A DNA stretch of 64,000 nt from Streptococcus mitis subsp. hohhotensis (GCF_000722775.1 NZ_JPFZ01000013.1:124001-188000); one strand, 5' to 3'. Counted from the first letter of the stretch, positions 1 to 10,035 are shown. The notes: generated by a model from the letters alone, not told the origin. Made by a program: numbers and translations.

Positions 1-64
1 AGAAGGCTGTCGCAATCATCCCTAAAAAGAAACGATTAAAGACAAAGTCTAAAAATCTCCCCAT
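1..64 (-). CDS. 5' fragment of a small hydrophobic protein
   Basis: An ATG at 62-64 on the minus strand is preceded by a purine-rich ribosome binding site (AGGGGG) six bases upstream, and the frame stays open to the window edge, giving 21 codons that begin MGRFLDFVFNRFFLGM. The peptide is aromatic and hydrophobic, suggesting an N-terminal membrane helix. The gene is divergent from the one at 199. The product is not recognised and the 3' part lies outside the window. Confidence 0.5.
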   Translation of the reverse strand, partial: MGRFLDFVFNRFFLGMIATAF

Positions 65-136
65 GATATCCCCCTAAAAATAACTATGAAACTATTATAT
101 CATATTTCAAGCGTTTTCAAAAACTTCTAGTATCCA

Positions 137-165
137 TTTACAATCCCACCAAACCATGGTAAAAT
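137..165 (+). promoter_or_regulatory. sigma-A promoter of the S-component gene
   Basis: TTTACA at 137-142 and TAAAAT at 160-165 are separated by exactly 17 bases. A TGG just before the -10 makes it an extended -10. A CAGGAG ribosome binding site follows at about 187-192, ahead of the ATG at 199. Confidence 0.7.
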
Positions 166-198
166 GAGAATTGTGAAAAAATTATCAGGAGACAATTC

Positions 199-768
199 AT
201 GAAGAAATCTATCTTAACTACACTGCTTTTTGCAGTTCTTTACTTCCTCTGCATGGGGATTGGTGTCCTTTTGGGCAATCTCTTTGACCAAGCTGGAAAC
301 ATGTTTTATGCGCCTGCCTTTACTGCCCTTGTCGGCGGTAGCGTCTATATGATCCTAGTCGCAAAAGTTCCGCGCTTTGGAGCCATTACCACTATCGGCC
401 TTGTCATTGCCCTCTTTTTCTTGGGAACTAAACACGGTGCCGGTGCCTTCCTTCCTGGAATTATCTGTGGCCTCCTAGCAGATGGAGTAGCTAAACTCGG
501 AAAATACAAGGACCAAACAAAAAACCTCCTTTCTTTCCTTATTTTTGCCTTTAGTACAACAGGACCAATCTTGCTTATGTGGATTACTCCCAAAGCCTAT
601 ATGGCTACCCTTCTGGCAAGAGGAAAATCGCAAGAATATATCGACCGTATCATGGTCGCACCAAACCCTGGAACCGTCCTTCTATTTATCGCAAGTATTG
701 TCATCGGAGCCCTAGTGGGTGCTTTGATTGGACAAGCCTTGAGTAAAAAATTGGCACAAAAAATCTGA
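199..768 (+). CDS. MptD-family ECF transporter S component
   Basis: The 189-residue protein is almost entirely hydrophobic, with five to six predicted membrane segments and a basic C terminus (SKKLAQKI). Length and composition match the Trep_Strep/MptD family of putative substrate-specific (S) components of energy-coupling factor transporters, which bind a vitamin or small metabolite and dock on a shared EcfAAT module. No EcfA or EcfT gene is adjacent, so it would use a module encoded elsewhere. It is transcribed alone from the promoter at 137-165 and ends at a bidirectional terminator facing metI. The substrate cannot be read from sequence. Confidence 0.75.
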   Translation: MKKSILTTLLFAVLYFLCMGIGVLLGNLFDQAGNMFYAPAFTALVGGSVYMILVAKVPRFGAITTIGLVIALFFLGTKHGAGAFLPGIICGLLADGVAKLGKYKDQTKNLLSFLIFAFSTTGPILLMWITPKAYMATLLARGKSQEYIDRIMVAPNPGTVLLFIASIVIGALVGALIGQALSKKLAQKI

Positions 769-773
769 TTACT

Positions 774-799
774 AAAAAAGAGCCACACGGCTCTTTTTT
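774..799. terminator. bidirectional intrinsic terminator
   Basis: AAAAAAGAGCC, a four-base ACAC loop and GGCTCTTTTTT form an 11-bp perfect stem flanked by A and T runs. It terminates both the S-component gene and the convergent metQ-peptidase-metN-metI operon, whose last stop codon overlaps its edge. Confidence 0.9.
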
Positions 800-1490
800 A
801 TTTATGACTCAATTTCTTGGTCAGGAAATCTCCCAAGAATTGGATTGCAAAGATAATCAAAATGATAATGATAGTTGCCAAAATGGTCACATCGTGATTG
901 TAACGGTTAAATCCATAGGCGATAGCTACGTTACCAATACCACCTGCTCCGACCGCTCCCGCCATGGCTGTTTCACCGACTAGTGAAATCAAGGTTACAG
1001 TCGTCACACGGATCAAATCTGGAAGGCCTTCTGATAGGTAAACACCTACGATATCCCAGAATGTCGCTCCGCTAGCTTGAGCCGCCTCAATGACACCACC
1101 ATCTAGCTCAGCCAATACCACCTGTACTTGACGGGCAAAGAAGGCAAAGACTGCAAAAGATAACGGTACGATAGCCGCATTTGGACCAATGCTTGTTCCT
1201 ACGATTAGATGAGAGAAGGGTGACAAGACTGCCAAGAGAATGATAAATGGTACCGCACGGAAAATAGAGGTAATCTTATCCAAAATCCAAAAAACAACTT
1301 TATTTTCCAAAACACCACCCGGCGCTGTCAAGACAAGGAAAAGACCTGCCACCAGCCCCAAGAAACCTCCAATAATAAAGGAAAGAACTGTCATATAAAG
1401 GGTTAGGTAGATGGCTGTTCCCCAGCCTGCTTGACCAGCCCAGCCCATTTTATAAACATTTGGTAAATAGGTTTGAATCAATGATTCCAT
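798..1490 (-). CDS. metI: methionine ABC transporter permease MetI
   Basis: This 230-residue inner-membrane protein has about five membrane helices and an EAA-type loop around GGVIEAAQASGATFWDIV, which docks on the ATPase. It is the permease of the D/L-methionine importer, with MetN as ATPase and MetQ as lipoprotein receptor. The start lies one base after the metN stop (1492), so the two are translationally coupled. It is the last gene of the operon and its stop overlaps the terminator at 774-799. Family and operon context agree, and length is typical. Confidence 0.93.
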   Translation of the reverse strand: MESLIQTYLPNVYKMGWAGQAGWGTAIYLTLYMTVLSFIIGGFLGLVAGLFLVLTAPGGVLENKVVFWILDKITSIFRAVPFIILLAVLSPFSHLIVGTSIGPNAAIVPLSFAVFAFFARQVQVVLAELDGGVIEAAQASGATFWDIVGVYLSEGLPDLIRVTTVTLISLVGETAMAGAVGAGGIGNVAIAYGFNRYNHDVTILATIIIILIIFAIQFLGDFLTKKLSHK

Positions 1491-1491
1491 C

Positions 1492-2553
1492 TTACTGTCC
1501 TCCCTTCAATACTTTTAGCTGCACACCTGCTTGACGAATGGCTTCTTGGGCACCTGCCAACGCTGCTTTTTCACCTGACAAGACCACCACCAATTCTCCA
1601 ACAGGAGTACCATCCAAAATTTCGATATTTCCATAGAGGATATTAGCCGTTACTTGGTAACGCTTGTACAATTCATTCAAAAGTGGCTCATCCGTTGAAG
1701 CCCCTGCATACTTGAGCTGCACCAAAAGGCTGTTTTCAGACAAGTGTTCCACGATTTCTTGCTTCTCGATTTTGACCATAGCTTCATCAATGCCTGTGGC
1801 TGTTGAGATAAAGTCTTGAGTCAAAGGTTGTTTAGGATCTGAGAAGATTTCAAGGACACTACCCTCCTCAATCAAATGCCCATCCTGCATAACTGCTACA
1901 CGATTGGCAATATCTTTGACAATCTGCATTTCATGCGTAATCAAGACAACAGTCAAGCCTAATTTTTGGTTCAAATCTTGCAACAAGGCCAAAATCTGCT
2001 TGGTTGTCTTAGGGTCAAGGGCAGAAGTTGACTCGTCTGAAATCAAGATTTTTGGATCATTTGCCAAGGCACGCGCAATGGCCACACGCTGTTTTTGCCC
2101 TCCAGATAGTTGTGAAGGGTAGTTTTCAGCACGGTCTGCCAAGCCAACCAAGTCCAGCAACTTGGCTACTTTAGCCTTCTTTTCTTCCTTACTGAGTCCA
2201 GAGTGTTTGAGGGCAAAGGCTACATTCTCCTCTGCTGTCTTTTGGCTCATCAGGTTAAAATGCTGGAAGATCATTCCGATATCTTGACGTTTACGACGCA
2301 ACTGCTCTGCCGTCAAGGTGACCTTACCATCAAAAATCACATCATCGTCAATGGTAATTTTCCCTGCAGATGGCTTTTGCAAAAGGTTAATCACCCGTAC
2401 AAGGGTTGATTTCCCTGCTCCAGAATATCCAACGATTCCGTAGATATCCCCTTCTTGGATGTGAATAGTCACATCCTTGACCGCTGTGATGGTTCTCTTC
2501 TTTTGATGAAAAGTCACATCGATCTGATCTAACTTGATAATATCTCTACTCAT
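1492..2553 (-). CDS. metN: methionine ABC transporter ATP-binding protein MetN
   Basis: A 353-residue ATPase. The Walker A motif GYSGAGKS is at residues 42-49, the ABC signature LSGGQ at 149-153 and the Walker B stretch ILISDES at about 169-175, followed by the D-loop SALD. The C-terminal ~85 residues (from about 265) are an ACT-like NIL domain, which in MetN proteins binds methionine and inhibits transport. The start codon overlaps the end of the peptidase gene by eight bases. It energises uptake through MetI. Control is probably by the MET-box upstream of metQ. Confidence 0.94.
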   Translation of the reverse strand: MSRDIIKLDQIDVTFHQKKRTITAVKDVTIHIQEGDIYGIVGYSGAGKSTLVRVINLLQKPSAGKITIDDDVIFDGKVTLTAEQLRRKRQDIGMIFQHFNLMSQKTAEENVAFALKHSGLSKEEKKAKVAKLLDLVGLADRAENYPSQLSGGQKQRVAIARALANDPKILISDESTSALDPKTTKQILALLQDLNQKLGLTVVLITHEMQIVKDIANRVAVMQDGHLIEEGSVLEIFSDPKQPLTQDFISTATGIDEAMVKIEKQEIVEHLSENSLLVQLKYAGASTDEPLLNELYKRYQVTANILYGNIEILDGTPVGELVVVLSGEKAALAGAQEAIRQAGVQLKVLKGGQ

Positions 2554-3919
2554 AGCTTCTAATCAGCTCCTCTACTAATTCAATATGGGTGTAATAATCG
2601 GCGATTCGCACATTTTCATCCCCACCGTGGTCTCGACTATTGGCATTTCCTAGACCGAAGGCCACCATTGGCACCTCTAGGGCATCAAAGACCGTATGCA
2701 TAGGCCCTGTCCCAGCTGTAGTCGGCAAGACTGAAACGCCCTGTGGATAGAATTTCTTGGCCAACTCGATCACATTGAGAATGGCTGGTGCGCTCATATC
2801 GCTTCGATAGCTCATCTCTCCCAAGGTATAGTATAATTCTACCTTATCAAAGCCATTTTTGTCTAGCTGTTTCCGAATTTTTTCCAGAACATCATGCGGT
2901 TCTAGGCCAGGAACCAAACGAACCTCTAGCTTAGCGCTGGCTTCTGCTGGTAAAATCGTTTTGACTCCTTGTCCTTGATAACCTGACTGAATCCCTTCGA
3001 TATTAAGAGCTGGCTCAAAAAAGAAACGTTTTAGAAAGGCTACACGGTCCTCTTGTAAGAGAGGCAATTCCAAGCCATAAATCTGGCTGATTTCCCCAGG
3101 ATTGCGTTGAGCATAGGCATCCACCAAGGCCAATTCTCGTTCATTTGGCTCCTGCACTTCTTCGTACAAGCCTTCAACCAAGATACGGCCATCTGCCGCA
3201 CGAAGAGACTGTAGGGCTTGAAGGAGATACCATGGAGCTGACTCCACAACCCCACCATAACTAGAGTGGATATCGACATCAGCACTTTTTACCTTGGCAT
3301 CAAAGGTTACAATCCCCTTATTTCCACCGGAAATTTCTAGCTGTTCCAAAGCATTTTTGGTCCCTTGTTCCCAGACCAACAAATCTGCACCACGGAGTTT
3401 ATCCGCATGTTTTTCCAGATACTTATCTAGGTCTGTCGAGGCCGATTCCTCCGCTCCCTCCATGATAAAACTAATATTGACAGGCAGGTCATCGTGGTGC
3501 TGCATGTATTTTCTCAAAGCACTCAAACGAGCCGTGATATGACCCTTGTCGTCATCAACCCCACGCCCATACATGAAGCCATTGCGGACCGAAAGCGTAA
3601 AGGGATCCTCTGTCCAGACCTGATCCCCATCCGCTGGCACAGTGTCATAGTGGTTATAGAAAATCAAGGTCTTGGCATCTGGACGCGAACTCTTGAAATG
3701 CGCCATGACAAAGGGCGCTGTATAAGTCTCATCAATCTCCACTTCAGCTCCAACACGCTTGAAAATCTCACCCAGATAGTTGGCAACTTCCTTAAGTCCA
3801 ACCTGTTGGGCAAAGACCGACTTCTTAGAAATCAAGGTACGCAAAACCTCAAAATAATGCTGGGCCACATGATCCTTTTCAAATTTTTCAATCTGTTCTT
3901 GTTCGCTAGGAAAAACCAT
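2546..3919 (-). CDS. M20-family metallopeptidase (dipeptidase-like)
   Basis: A 457-residue cytoplasmic protein of the M20/M25/M40 family. Visible metal and catalytic elements are HYDTVPAD (His and Asp ligands), a GRGVDDDKG stretch (bridging Asp) and MEGAEES (the paired Glu residues). A dimerisation domain follows at roughly residues 200-340. There is no signal peptide. It sits between metQ and metN in the methionine operon and overlaps metN by eight bases, so it may release methionine from imported peptides or N-acylated forms. That role is inference. The same gene order occurs in pneumococcus. Confidence 0.9.
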   Translation of the reverse strand: MVFPSEQEQIEKFEKDHVAQHYFEVLRTLISKKSVFAQQVGLKEVANYLGEIFKRVGAEVEIDETYTAPFVMAHFKSSRPDAKTLIFYNHYDTVPADGDQVWTEDPFTLSVRNGFMYGRGVDDDKGHITARLSALRKYMQHHDDLPVNISFIMEGAEESASTDLDKYLEKHADKLRGADLLVWEQGTKNALEQLEISGGNKGIVTFDAKVKSADVDIHSSYGGVVESAPWYLLQALQSLRAADGRILVEGLYEEVQEPNERELALVDAYAQRNPGEISQIYGLELPLLQEDRVAFLKRFFFEPALNIEGIQSGYQGQGVKTILPAEASAKLEVRLVPGLEPHDVLEKIRKQLDKNGFDKVELYYTLGEMSYRSDMSAPAILNVIELAKKFYPQGVSVLPTTAGTGPMHTVFDALEVPMVAFGLGNANSRDHGGDENVRIADYYTHIELVEELIRSYE

Positions 3920-4018
3920 ATTCTCTCTACCTTTCTATGAACCTATAGTCTTCTTTACAATCCATGCTCTATACAAAAGCAAGAGGTGGAATCTTCTCTC
4001 CCACCTCCCTGTTTCTTA

Positions 4019-4873
4019 TTACCAAACTGGTTGATCCAAACCGTCTGATGTTTCTTCGATAACTTTTTTCACTTCATCTGTATGGTAAGCTGCAACAACT
4101 TTCTTGATAGCATCAGCCTTAGGTGATGTTTCCCAATCTTTTTTCGCAACGATGATGTTGTACCATTGTTTTGAATTTTCATCAGCTTGTTCTTTGAAAA
4201 GTGCTTTCTTGTAGTCCAATTTTGCTTCTGTAACGAAGGTATTGTTTACAACGGCAGCGTCAACTGATGACAATGAACGAGCTGTTTGGCTAGCGTCCAA
4301 TTCAGTGATTTTCAAGTTCTTTGGATTTTCTTTGATGTTAGCAACTGTTGCAAGGGCTGTCCCAGAAACATCCAATTTAATCAAGCCAGCTGATTGAAGC
4401 AAGTAAAGCGCACGGCTTTCGTTTGTAGCATCGTTCGGTACAGCAATTTCTCCGTTTGCTGGGATGTCTTCTACTTTAGTGTACTTATTGTCACTTCCAT
4501 TCAAACCTGAGTAAAGGCGGATTGGAGAGATGTAAGTATCAGCAATCGCTACAAGGTCTTTCCCATTTTCTTTGTTCCAGTTGTTCAAGAAGTTGTAGTG
4601 TTGGAAAGCGTTCAAGTCTACTTCGCCGTCAGCAGTTGCCTTGTTTGGTTGTGAGTAGTCTGTGAACTCTGTAAATTCCAAAGTGATACCGTCTTTTTTA
4701 ACCAATTCTTGGATTTTGTCCCAACGTTTTTCTTCAGAACCGCTACGGTTAACAGTTGCGATTTTGATAGTTGTTGCATTGTCTGCTTTCTTTTCTGAGT
4801 TTCCGCAAGCGACAAGAGCCAAACCTGCGACTGTAGCAAGGGCTGCTACACCAAGCCATTTTTTGATTTTCAT
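4019..4873 (-). CDS. metQ: methionine-binding lipoprotein MetQ
   Basis: A 284-residue NlpA/MetQ-family receptor. Residues 1-22 form a lipoprotein signal peptide and the lipobox LVAC places the lipidated cysteine at residue 23. The mature protein is a periplasmic-binding-type fold anchored outside the membrane, delivering methionine to MetI/MetN. It is the first gene of the minus-strand operon metQ-peptidase-metN-metI. A perfect MET-box lies 83 bases upstream of the start, indicating control by the LysR-type regulator MetR/MtaR. A weak hairpin after the stop (GAGGTGG/CCACCTC, about 3984-4007) may attenuate distal genes. Confidence 0.93.
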   Translation of the reverse strand: MKIKKWLGVAALATVAGLALVACGNSEKKADNATTIKIATVNRSGSEEKRWDKIQELVKKDGITLEFTEFTDYSQPNKATADGEVDLNAFQHYNFLNNWNKENGKDLVAIADTYISPIRLYSGLNGSDNKYTKVEDIPANGEIAVPNDATNESRALYLLQSAGLIKLDVSGTALATVANIKENPKNLKITELDASQTARSLSSVDAAVVNNTFVTEAKLDYKKALFKEQADENSKQWYNIIVAKKDWETSPKADAIKKVVAAYHTDEVKKVIEETSDGLDQPVW

Positions 4874-4912
4874 GATTCTTTCTCCTTAAAAATAATACCG
4901 TACTAGTATCTC

Positions 4913-4938
4913 ACAATTTGTTTGATTTCACAAATTGT
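4913..4938. other. inverted repeat in metQ leader
   Basis: ACAATTTG and CAAATTGT form a perfect 8-bp inverted repeat around a 10-base spacer. It lies between the MET-box and the metQ start and overlaps the likely promoter (TTGTGA, 17 bases, GATACT, reading on the minus strand). It could be a second operator or a leader hairpin; function unknown. Confidence 0.5.
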
Positions 4939-4955
4939 TATTATGTAGTCAGATA

Positions 4956-4972
4956 TATAGTTTAAAACTATA
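4956..4972. promoter_or_regulatory. MET-box (MetR/MtaR operator)
   Basis: TATAGTTTAAAACTATA matches the streptococcal MET-box consensus TATAGTTTnAAACTATA at every defined position, and the palindrome extends one more base on each side. It lies directly upstream of metQ. Confidence 0.88.
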
Positions 4973-4975
4973 TCC

Positions 4976-5020
4976 CTAAAAACTGAGAAATCACCCATCT
5001 TATTCAGAATGGATGATTTC
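4976..5020 (-). terminator. intrinsic terminator of the amino-acid binding protein gene
   Basis: GAAATCACCCAT (4987-4998) and ATGGATGATTTC (5009-5020) pair as a long stem. On the minus strand a TTTTT run follows. It separates the gene at 5027 from metQ. Confidence 0.75.
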
Positions 5021-5026
5021 AAGAAA

Positions 5027-5890
<864 letters not shown>

Positions 5891-5960
5891 TTAACAGAAA
5901 AAGACCATTTACGCCATTATATGATATTTATCTCTGTGATAAGTTTTTTTTATGGCTAAT

Positions 5961-6284
5961 TTAAAAGACCAAGCGCAAGACGGCAATCAAGACTACTCCA
6001 AAGAGAACTGTTCCGACTAGATTGCGGTAGCGAAAGGCTACCCAAGCGGTTGGAAAGACTGCTAAGAAGTCCAGCCATTTGATTTGAGGAAGACTACCAA
6101 CCTTGCCTGTCACTACGCTTGAAAGAATCAAGGCAAAGATAATAGAAACGGGCAAGAACTTCAAAAAACGCTCAACTATCGCAGGCAGACCCTTATACTT
6201 GACCAAGATGAAGGGAATCATACGGGGAATCCAAGTCACCAAGCCAGAGAAAATAACTGCTAATAAAAGATACTTACTGACCAT
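5961..6284 (-). CDS. azlD: branched-chain amino acid exporter subunit AzlD
   Basis: A 107-residue membrane protein with four predicted helices and the AzlD-type start MVSKYLLLAVIFSGLVTWIP. With AzlC it forms a two-component branched-chain amino acid exporter in the cytoplasmic membrane. The start overlaps the azlC stop by 11 bases, so the pair is translationally coupled. Length is typical of the family. Confidence 0.88.
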   Translation of the reverse strand: MVSKYLLLAVIFSGLVTWIPRMIPFILVKYKGLPAIVERFLKFLPVSIIFALILSSVVTGKVGSLPQIKWLDFLAVFPTAWVAFRYRNLVGTVLFGVVLIAVLRLVF

Positions 6285-6969
6285 CTAAAACCACCCCCAT
6301 TGTACAACCAAGTAGCGTCGCAAACAGAACAGCTAGTGACTGAGACACCACTGTCAAGAGCAAAAAGAAGGACACCGCAACAACCGCTAGGATAATGAGC
6401 AGATTGCGGACAGGAATCCGTCTTTGCATAATCTGGAATTGCGAAGCAAAAATTCCGATAAACATCCCAACAAGGGCAAAATCCAATCCAAAGATTTCTG
6501 GATTTGGTAGCAGGCCACCCAAAGCCGTTCCGACAACTGTTCCCACAAACCAAGCCACATAGCTGTTGAGATTGTTCCCGTGCATCCACATAGGATTGAC
6601 CTTATCTGTATAGGCTAATTCGCCCATTAAAACGCCATAGGTCTCATCTGTCAAGATACTAGACATACCGATATTGTGCCAAAGACTGGTATGACGGAAA
6701 TAGGTCGACGCATGCAAACTCAACAAAAAGAGACGCAAATTGATTAGAAAAACCGTCATGGCAATGGCTGCCACAGGTGCCTGCACTGCAATCAAGGCCA
6801 ACATGGCAAACTGGGCGCTCCCAGCATAAACAAAGAGGCTCATCAAGCCCATCTCAACAGGCGTCACATAGGGCGCACCAATAATCCCGCAGGCAAGGCC
6901 AATACTGACATAACCAAGGGCCGTTGGCATGGCTGCCTGCGCCCCCTCCCAAAATCCTTTTTCTTTCAT
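6274..6969 (-). CDS. azlC: branched-chain amino acid exporter subunit AzlC
   Basis: A 231-residue membrane protein of the AzlC family, with glycine-rich helices near the N terminus (GYVSIGLACGIIG) and a total of six to seven membrane segments. The start at 6969 was chosen because AGGAGAAAG lies immediately upstream. An in-frame start four codons earlier has no such site. It works with AzlD in exporting branched-chain amino acids. TATAAT preceded by TGT at 7029-7034 (minus strand) is a plausible extended -10. Confidence 0.88.
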   Translation of the reverse strand: MKEKGFWEGAQAAMPTALGYVSIGLACGIIGAPYVTPVEMGLMSLFVYAGSAQFAMLALIAVQAPVAAIAMTVFLINLRLFLLSLHASTYFRHTSLWHNIGMSSILTDETYGVLMGELAYTDKVNPMWMHGNNLNSYVAWFVGTVVGTALGGLLPNPEIFGLDFALVGMFIGIFASQFQIMQRRIPVRNLLIILAVVAVSFFLLLTVVSQSLAVLFATLLGCTMGVVLDGQ

Positions 6970-7080
6970 CTTTCTCCTCATATTGTCTTAATAAATGGGC
7001 TGAAAAGGTTCCAGCCACAGCATGGACTATTATAACACATTCAGGAAAGAGAAAAAAGTCTGCTGATTGTAGCTATCATA

Positions 7081-7101
7081 AAAAGACTGGCAATCCAGTC
7101 T
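7081..7101 (-). terminator. terminator of the VP1 operon
   Basis: AGACTGG and CCAGTCT pair around a four-base loop. On the minus strand the stem is followed by TTTTTATG. It closes the operon vp1-CPBP-CPBP-MFS. Confidence 0.75.
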
Positions 7102-7127
7102 CAAACATATATTATACAAATTCTCCG

Positions 7128-8354
7128 CTAAATATTTTCACTGATATTTAGTAGCATGGCAAAGGCAACTAGAAGAAATATCAGTAAAACAAAGCTAACT
7201 GCCAGAGTTCCAAAGCTAGTAGCAATGGTTACCAAAGCTATTGTAAATAAGCTCGGTAAAACAACCGTAATAGCACCGATAGAGGATTGAACTGCTCCCA
7301 TTGACTCCTCAGGTATTTGTTTAAAAACGAGTTCCTGTAATCGAGGAGAGAGAATACCTGCGAAAAAAGCATCCAAGGCACTAAAGATAAGAATCCAGTC
7401 AAAACGAACTGCCACAAAGCCAACTAAAAGGAGTAATTGGATAATAAGCGAGGCATATAGGGCTAGTTTTATAGAGATTGTATTCTTCAGATAGCCACTC
7501 ACAAGGCTTCCGACAATAAGAGCTGACAGCTCAAGGGTGGATAACAAGGCAAGAGATTGACCTGTTTGTAAATTCAAAAAGGGCTGATTCCTCAAAAACA
7601 GAGTAGAAACAGGAACTGTAACATTTATCACTGCTTGACTAATAGAAATAATAAACAAAACCAAGAGCACCTTATTCATATTCCATATCAATTTCGATGA
7701 TTGGAGCAAATGCTGGCAAAAGGATTTTACAGAGAGTCCTTCTTGATAGCTAATCGTTTTTTCTACTTTCAAGAGGTCAGTTTTTATGAAAAGGATACCT
7801 AAAAATGCGATTAAAAAGGTAAGAGCGTTCAGCAAGGAAATAAACTGGATAGATAGAATACCTAGTAAGACTCCTCCTAGAATATTACTGATTGTTTTCG
7901 CTAAACTAACAGTTGATTGTTTAAACCCAATAGCTTCTGCCAGATGGTCTTGCCCAATAATTCTAATGAAAATCGGAGTCAGCATGGCGCCTGAAAAATA
8001 ACTCAATGTGTCAGACAGGAGGTTGATCAGACAAATAAATGCTACTAATAGCAAGGAAAAGGACTGCCCTGAAAGCGATAAGGATACTATAGAGTAAAGC
8101 AAAAATTTTGCAAAACTAATGACTGTGTATTTCAAGACACGATGATGTTGAAAATCCGCCAAAACTCCCAGAAAGATTTGTAGAACTTGAGGAAGGGTTT
8201 CTGAAATCGTGATGAGTAAAATCGCCAAAGGAGCAAAAGAGGCATCTGCCACATAATTCAGGAAGGCCAGATAAAAAATCGTATCCCCAAGCGTTGAAAT
8301 CCACTGGTTGATAGTTAATTGCCTAAAATCTCTATTTTGAAGAAATACTTTCAT
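7128..8354 (-). CDS. MFS transporter in the VP1 operon
   Basis: A 408-residue major-facilitator protein with about 12 membrane helices, beginning NRDFRQLTINQWISTLGDTIFYLAF, which resembles macrolide-efflux-type MFS proteins. An AAGGAG site precedes the ATG. It is the last gene of the four-gene unit headed by the double-glycine peptide, ending at the terminator at 7081-7101. A role in export or self-protection within this peptide operon is inference; the substrate is unknown. Confidence 0.8.
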   Translation of the reverse strand: MKVFLQNRDFRQLTINQWISTLGDTIFYLAFLNYVADASFAPLAILLITISETLPQVLQIFLGVLADFQHHRVLKYTVISFAKFLLYSIVSLSLSGQSFSLLLVAFICLINLLSDTLSYFSGAMLTPIFIRIIGQDHLAEAIGFKQSTVSLAKTISNILGGVLLGILSIQFISLLNALTFLIAFLGILFIKTDLLKVEKTISYQEGLSVKSFCQHLLQSSKLIWNMNKVLLVLFIISISQAVINVTVPVSTLFLRNQPFLNLQTGQSLALLSTLELSALIVGSLVSGYLKNTISIKLALYASLIIQLLLLVGFVAVRFDWILIFSALDAFFAGILSPRLQELVFKQIPEESMGAVQSSIGAITVVLPSLFTIALVTIATSFGTLAVSFVLLIFLLVAFAMLLNISENI

Positions 8355-8425
8355 TACAACTCCTTTTTAAATTCAAATGGGAATCTTTCCCCAAGAATAG
8401 ACCGCGATACTACTAACAACCAAAA

Positions 8426-9091
8426 TTACAGTAACATCAAAAGCTGACCAATACCATTGTAGACTATATGCAGTCCAATAGGCCAATAAATGGACTTGGT
8501 TACCCTAAACAAGACTGCAAATATGAGACCGCCACCCATATATACGAAAAAGTCTGTCAAAACCCAACCGTGATTACTAATGTGCAAAATTCCAAATAAT
8601 GTAGCTGAGCCAAGCACATCTAGTCCCCACTTCTTTCCTTTTTCCAGAGCAGTCATCACCAATCCACGATAAATCATGTCTTCAAAAATGGGACCTGCAA
8701 TCACAGGATAGAGAAAATACATCAAAAATGCTGTAGCTCCTGTAAAAGTAGGAACATCCAGTTGATAAGAAATTTCATTTTTGGTAGGCGGGAAAAGAAA
8801 AAAGGTGACAAAATTCCAAACAACAAAAGCAAGCAAAGCTAGGAAGGAATAGAAAAGATAGGATCCTTTAAACTTTCTACTGTTGATTTGTTGCCATTTC
8901 CCCGACCAAATCATAGCAAAAAAAGCAATAAAAACGACAAGAAAATGCAACATCATATCCGACAAATAATAGGCAAAGTCGGATAAACCAGCAGCAAGAT
9001 CGCTATGTAAAAGCAAACGAATGAAGAACTGGTCAGCAATGATAAGCATAACAACTACAATAAAATAGTATTTAGAAATTATCTTTTTCAT
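8426..9091 (-). CDS. CPBP intramembrane protease (copy 2)
   Basis: A 221-residue polytopic membrane protein. The CPBP (Abi/CAAX protease) motifs are visible: FEDMIYRG (motif 1, with ED where EE is usual), FGILHISNHG (motif 2, His) and HIVYNGIG (motif 3, HxxxN). Such proteins often accompany double-glycine bacteriocin genes and can confer immunity or process peptides. It lies 11 bases from the related gene at 9103 and shares its overall architecture, so the two are probably an old tandem duplication. The ED substitution in motif 1 may weaken catalysis. Confidence 0.85.
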   Translation of the reverse strand: MKKIISKYYFIVVVMLIIADQFFIRLLLHSDLAAGLSDFAYYLSDMMLHFLVVFIAFFAMIWSGKWQQINSRKFKGSYLFYSFLALLAFVVWNFVTFFLFPPTKNEISYQLDVPTFTGATAFLMYFLYPVIAGPIFEDMIYRGLVMTALEKGKKWGLDVLGSATLFGILHISNHGWVLTDFFVYMGGGLIFAVLFRVTKSIYWPIGLHIVYNGIGQLLMLL

Positions 9092-9102
9092 ATTTCATCT
9101 TT

Positions 9103-9780
9103 CTAATATCCAAACACCAATAAAGTAACAATGAGTAAGAAACTATTCCATGAAGCATGCAGAGCTATAGCCCAATAGATGGAGCGAGTGTAACGAAACA
9201 TCATACAAAATATCAAGCCCATTCCAAAATACTTTATGAAATCTGTCGTTATCCAACCATACTGCAAAACATGCATAGCCCCAAATATGGCAGCGGAAAC
9301 AAGAACATCAAGATAGTATCTTTTAACTTTAGATAAACTTGTCATCAAAAAGCCACGACAAACAACCTCTTCTGATACAGGTGCGATAATACTAGTATAA
9401 AGTATTCGCGTAACAAAATAGCTAGTTCCTGTTAAACTGGTGGCTACCTCCACGACTACACTTCCATTCTGGGTACGAGGAAAGATATAGGTTGTTAGAT
9501 TTGCCCACACGAACAATAAGAAAAAAGAAAGAAGGAAAACACCCAGGTAAGACCAACGAAACTGGAAACGACCACACTCTTTCCAATGTTCACTTTTGAC
9601 AAAAGCAATTGTAGCTATAGTTCCCAGAATAAGTACCAATAAAACTTGGAACACATAGTACATATTATCAGACAAAGCAACCATAAAATCTAAGCCTGAT
9701 GTGACATTAAAAATGAGGTAATAAGTCAAAATCAACAATCCAGTTGCTAGGTGAAATTTCATTTCTTTCATTTTCTTCAT
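9103..9780 (-). CDS. CPBP intramembrane protease (copy 1)
   Basis: A 225-residue membrane protein with complete CPBP motifs: SEEVVCRG (EExxxR), FGAMHVLQYG (FxxxH) and HASWNSF (HxxxN). It lies directly downstream of the vp1-like peptide gene and upstream of a second CPBP gene. Established knowledge: CPBP proteins are intramembrane metalloproteases, and those in bacteriocin loci have been linked to self-immunity. The target is inferred to be a peptide of this operon. Regulation is through the Rgg-controlled promoter at 10114. Confidence 0.87.
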   Translation of the reverse strand: MKKMKEMKFHLATGLLILTYYLIFNVTSGLDFMVALSDNMYYVFQVLLVLILGTIATIAFVKSEHWKECGRFQFRWSYLGVFLLSFFLLFVWANLTTYIFPRTQNGSVVVEVATSLTGTSYFVTRILYTSIIAPVSEEVVCRGFLMTSLSKVKRYYLDVLVSAAIFGAMHVLQYGWITTDFIKYFGMGLIFCMMFRYTRSIYWAIALHASWNSFLLIVTLLVFGY

Positions 9781-9801
9781 CCTATTATCTCCTATAAGAG
9801 C

Positions 9802-10035
9802 CTATCTTCTACGACGACCAAACAATCCATCTGCTAAATCTATAGTCCAATCAAAAGCTCCACGATTAGGACTCATCCCTTGATTGCCCCAACCAGGGTA
9901 AATTCCTGGGACACCCCAACCAGATATACCGCCTCTTCCGCCACCTCCCATAGAATTTACGATATTTCCTCCTCTAACATCTTGCAACTCAGCTTCTGTC
10001 AATTCCATTGTTTCTGCAAATTGTAAATTTAACAT
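9802..10035 (-). CDS. vp1: VP1-like double-glycine secreted peptide
   Basis: A 77-residue precursor. Residues 1-23 form a double-glycine leader (MELTEAELQDVRGG at its end), cut after GG by a C39-peptidase ABC exporter. The predicted mature peptide of 54 residues is rich in Gly, Trp and Pro and ends in four arginines (FGRRRR). Position next to an Rgg144-type regulator and SHP matches the pneumococcal virulence peptide VP1, recalled as a cell-to-cell communication peptide affecting biofilm and virulence. GAAGGAG precedes the start. No exporter gene lies in its own operon. Confidence 0.82.
   Translation of the reverse strand: MLNLQFAETMELTEAELQDVRGGNIVNSMGGGGRGGISGWGVPGIYPGWGNQGMSPNRGAFDWTIDLADGLFGRRRR

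Noticed and set aside
3494-3940. 148-codon ORF antisense to the M20 peptidase
   Set aside because: Shadow frame; the peptidase frame has all catalytic motifs.
3984-4007. Hairpin after metQ considered as a full terminator
   Set aside because: The T run is weak, and metN/metI downstream would then lack a promoter; more likely a partial attenuator or mRNA-stability element.
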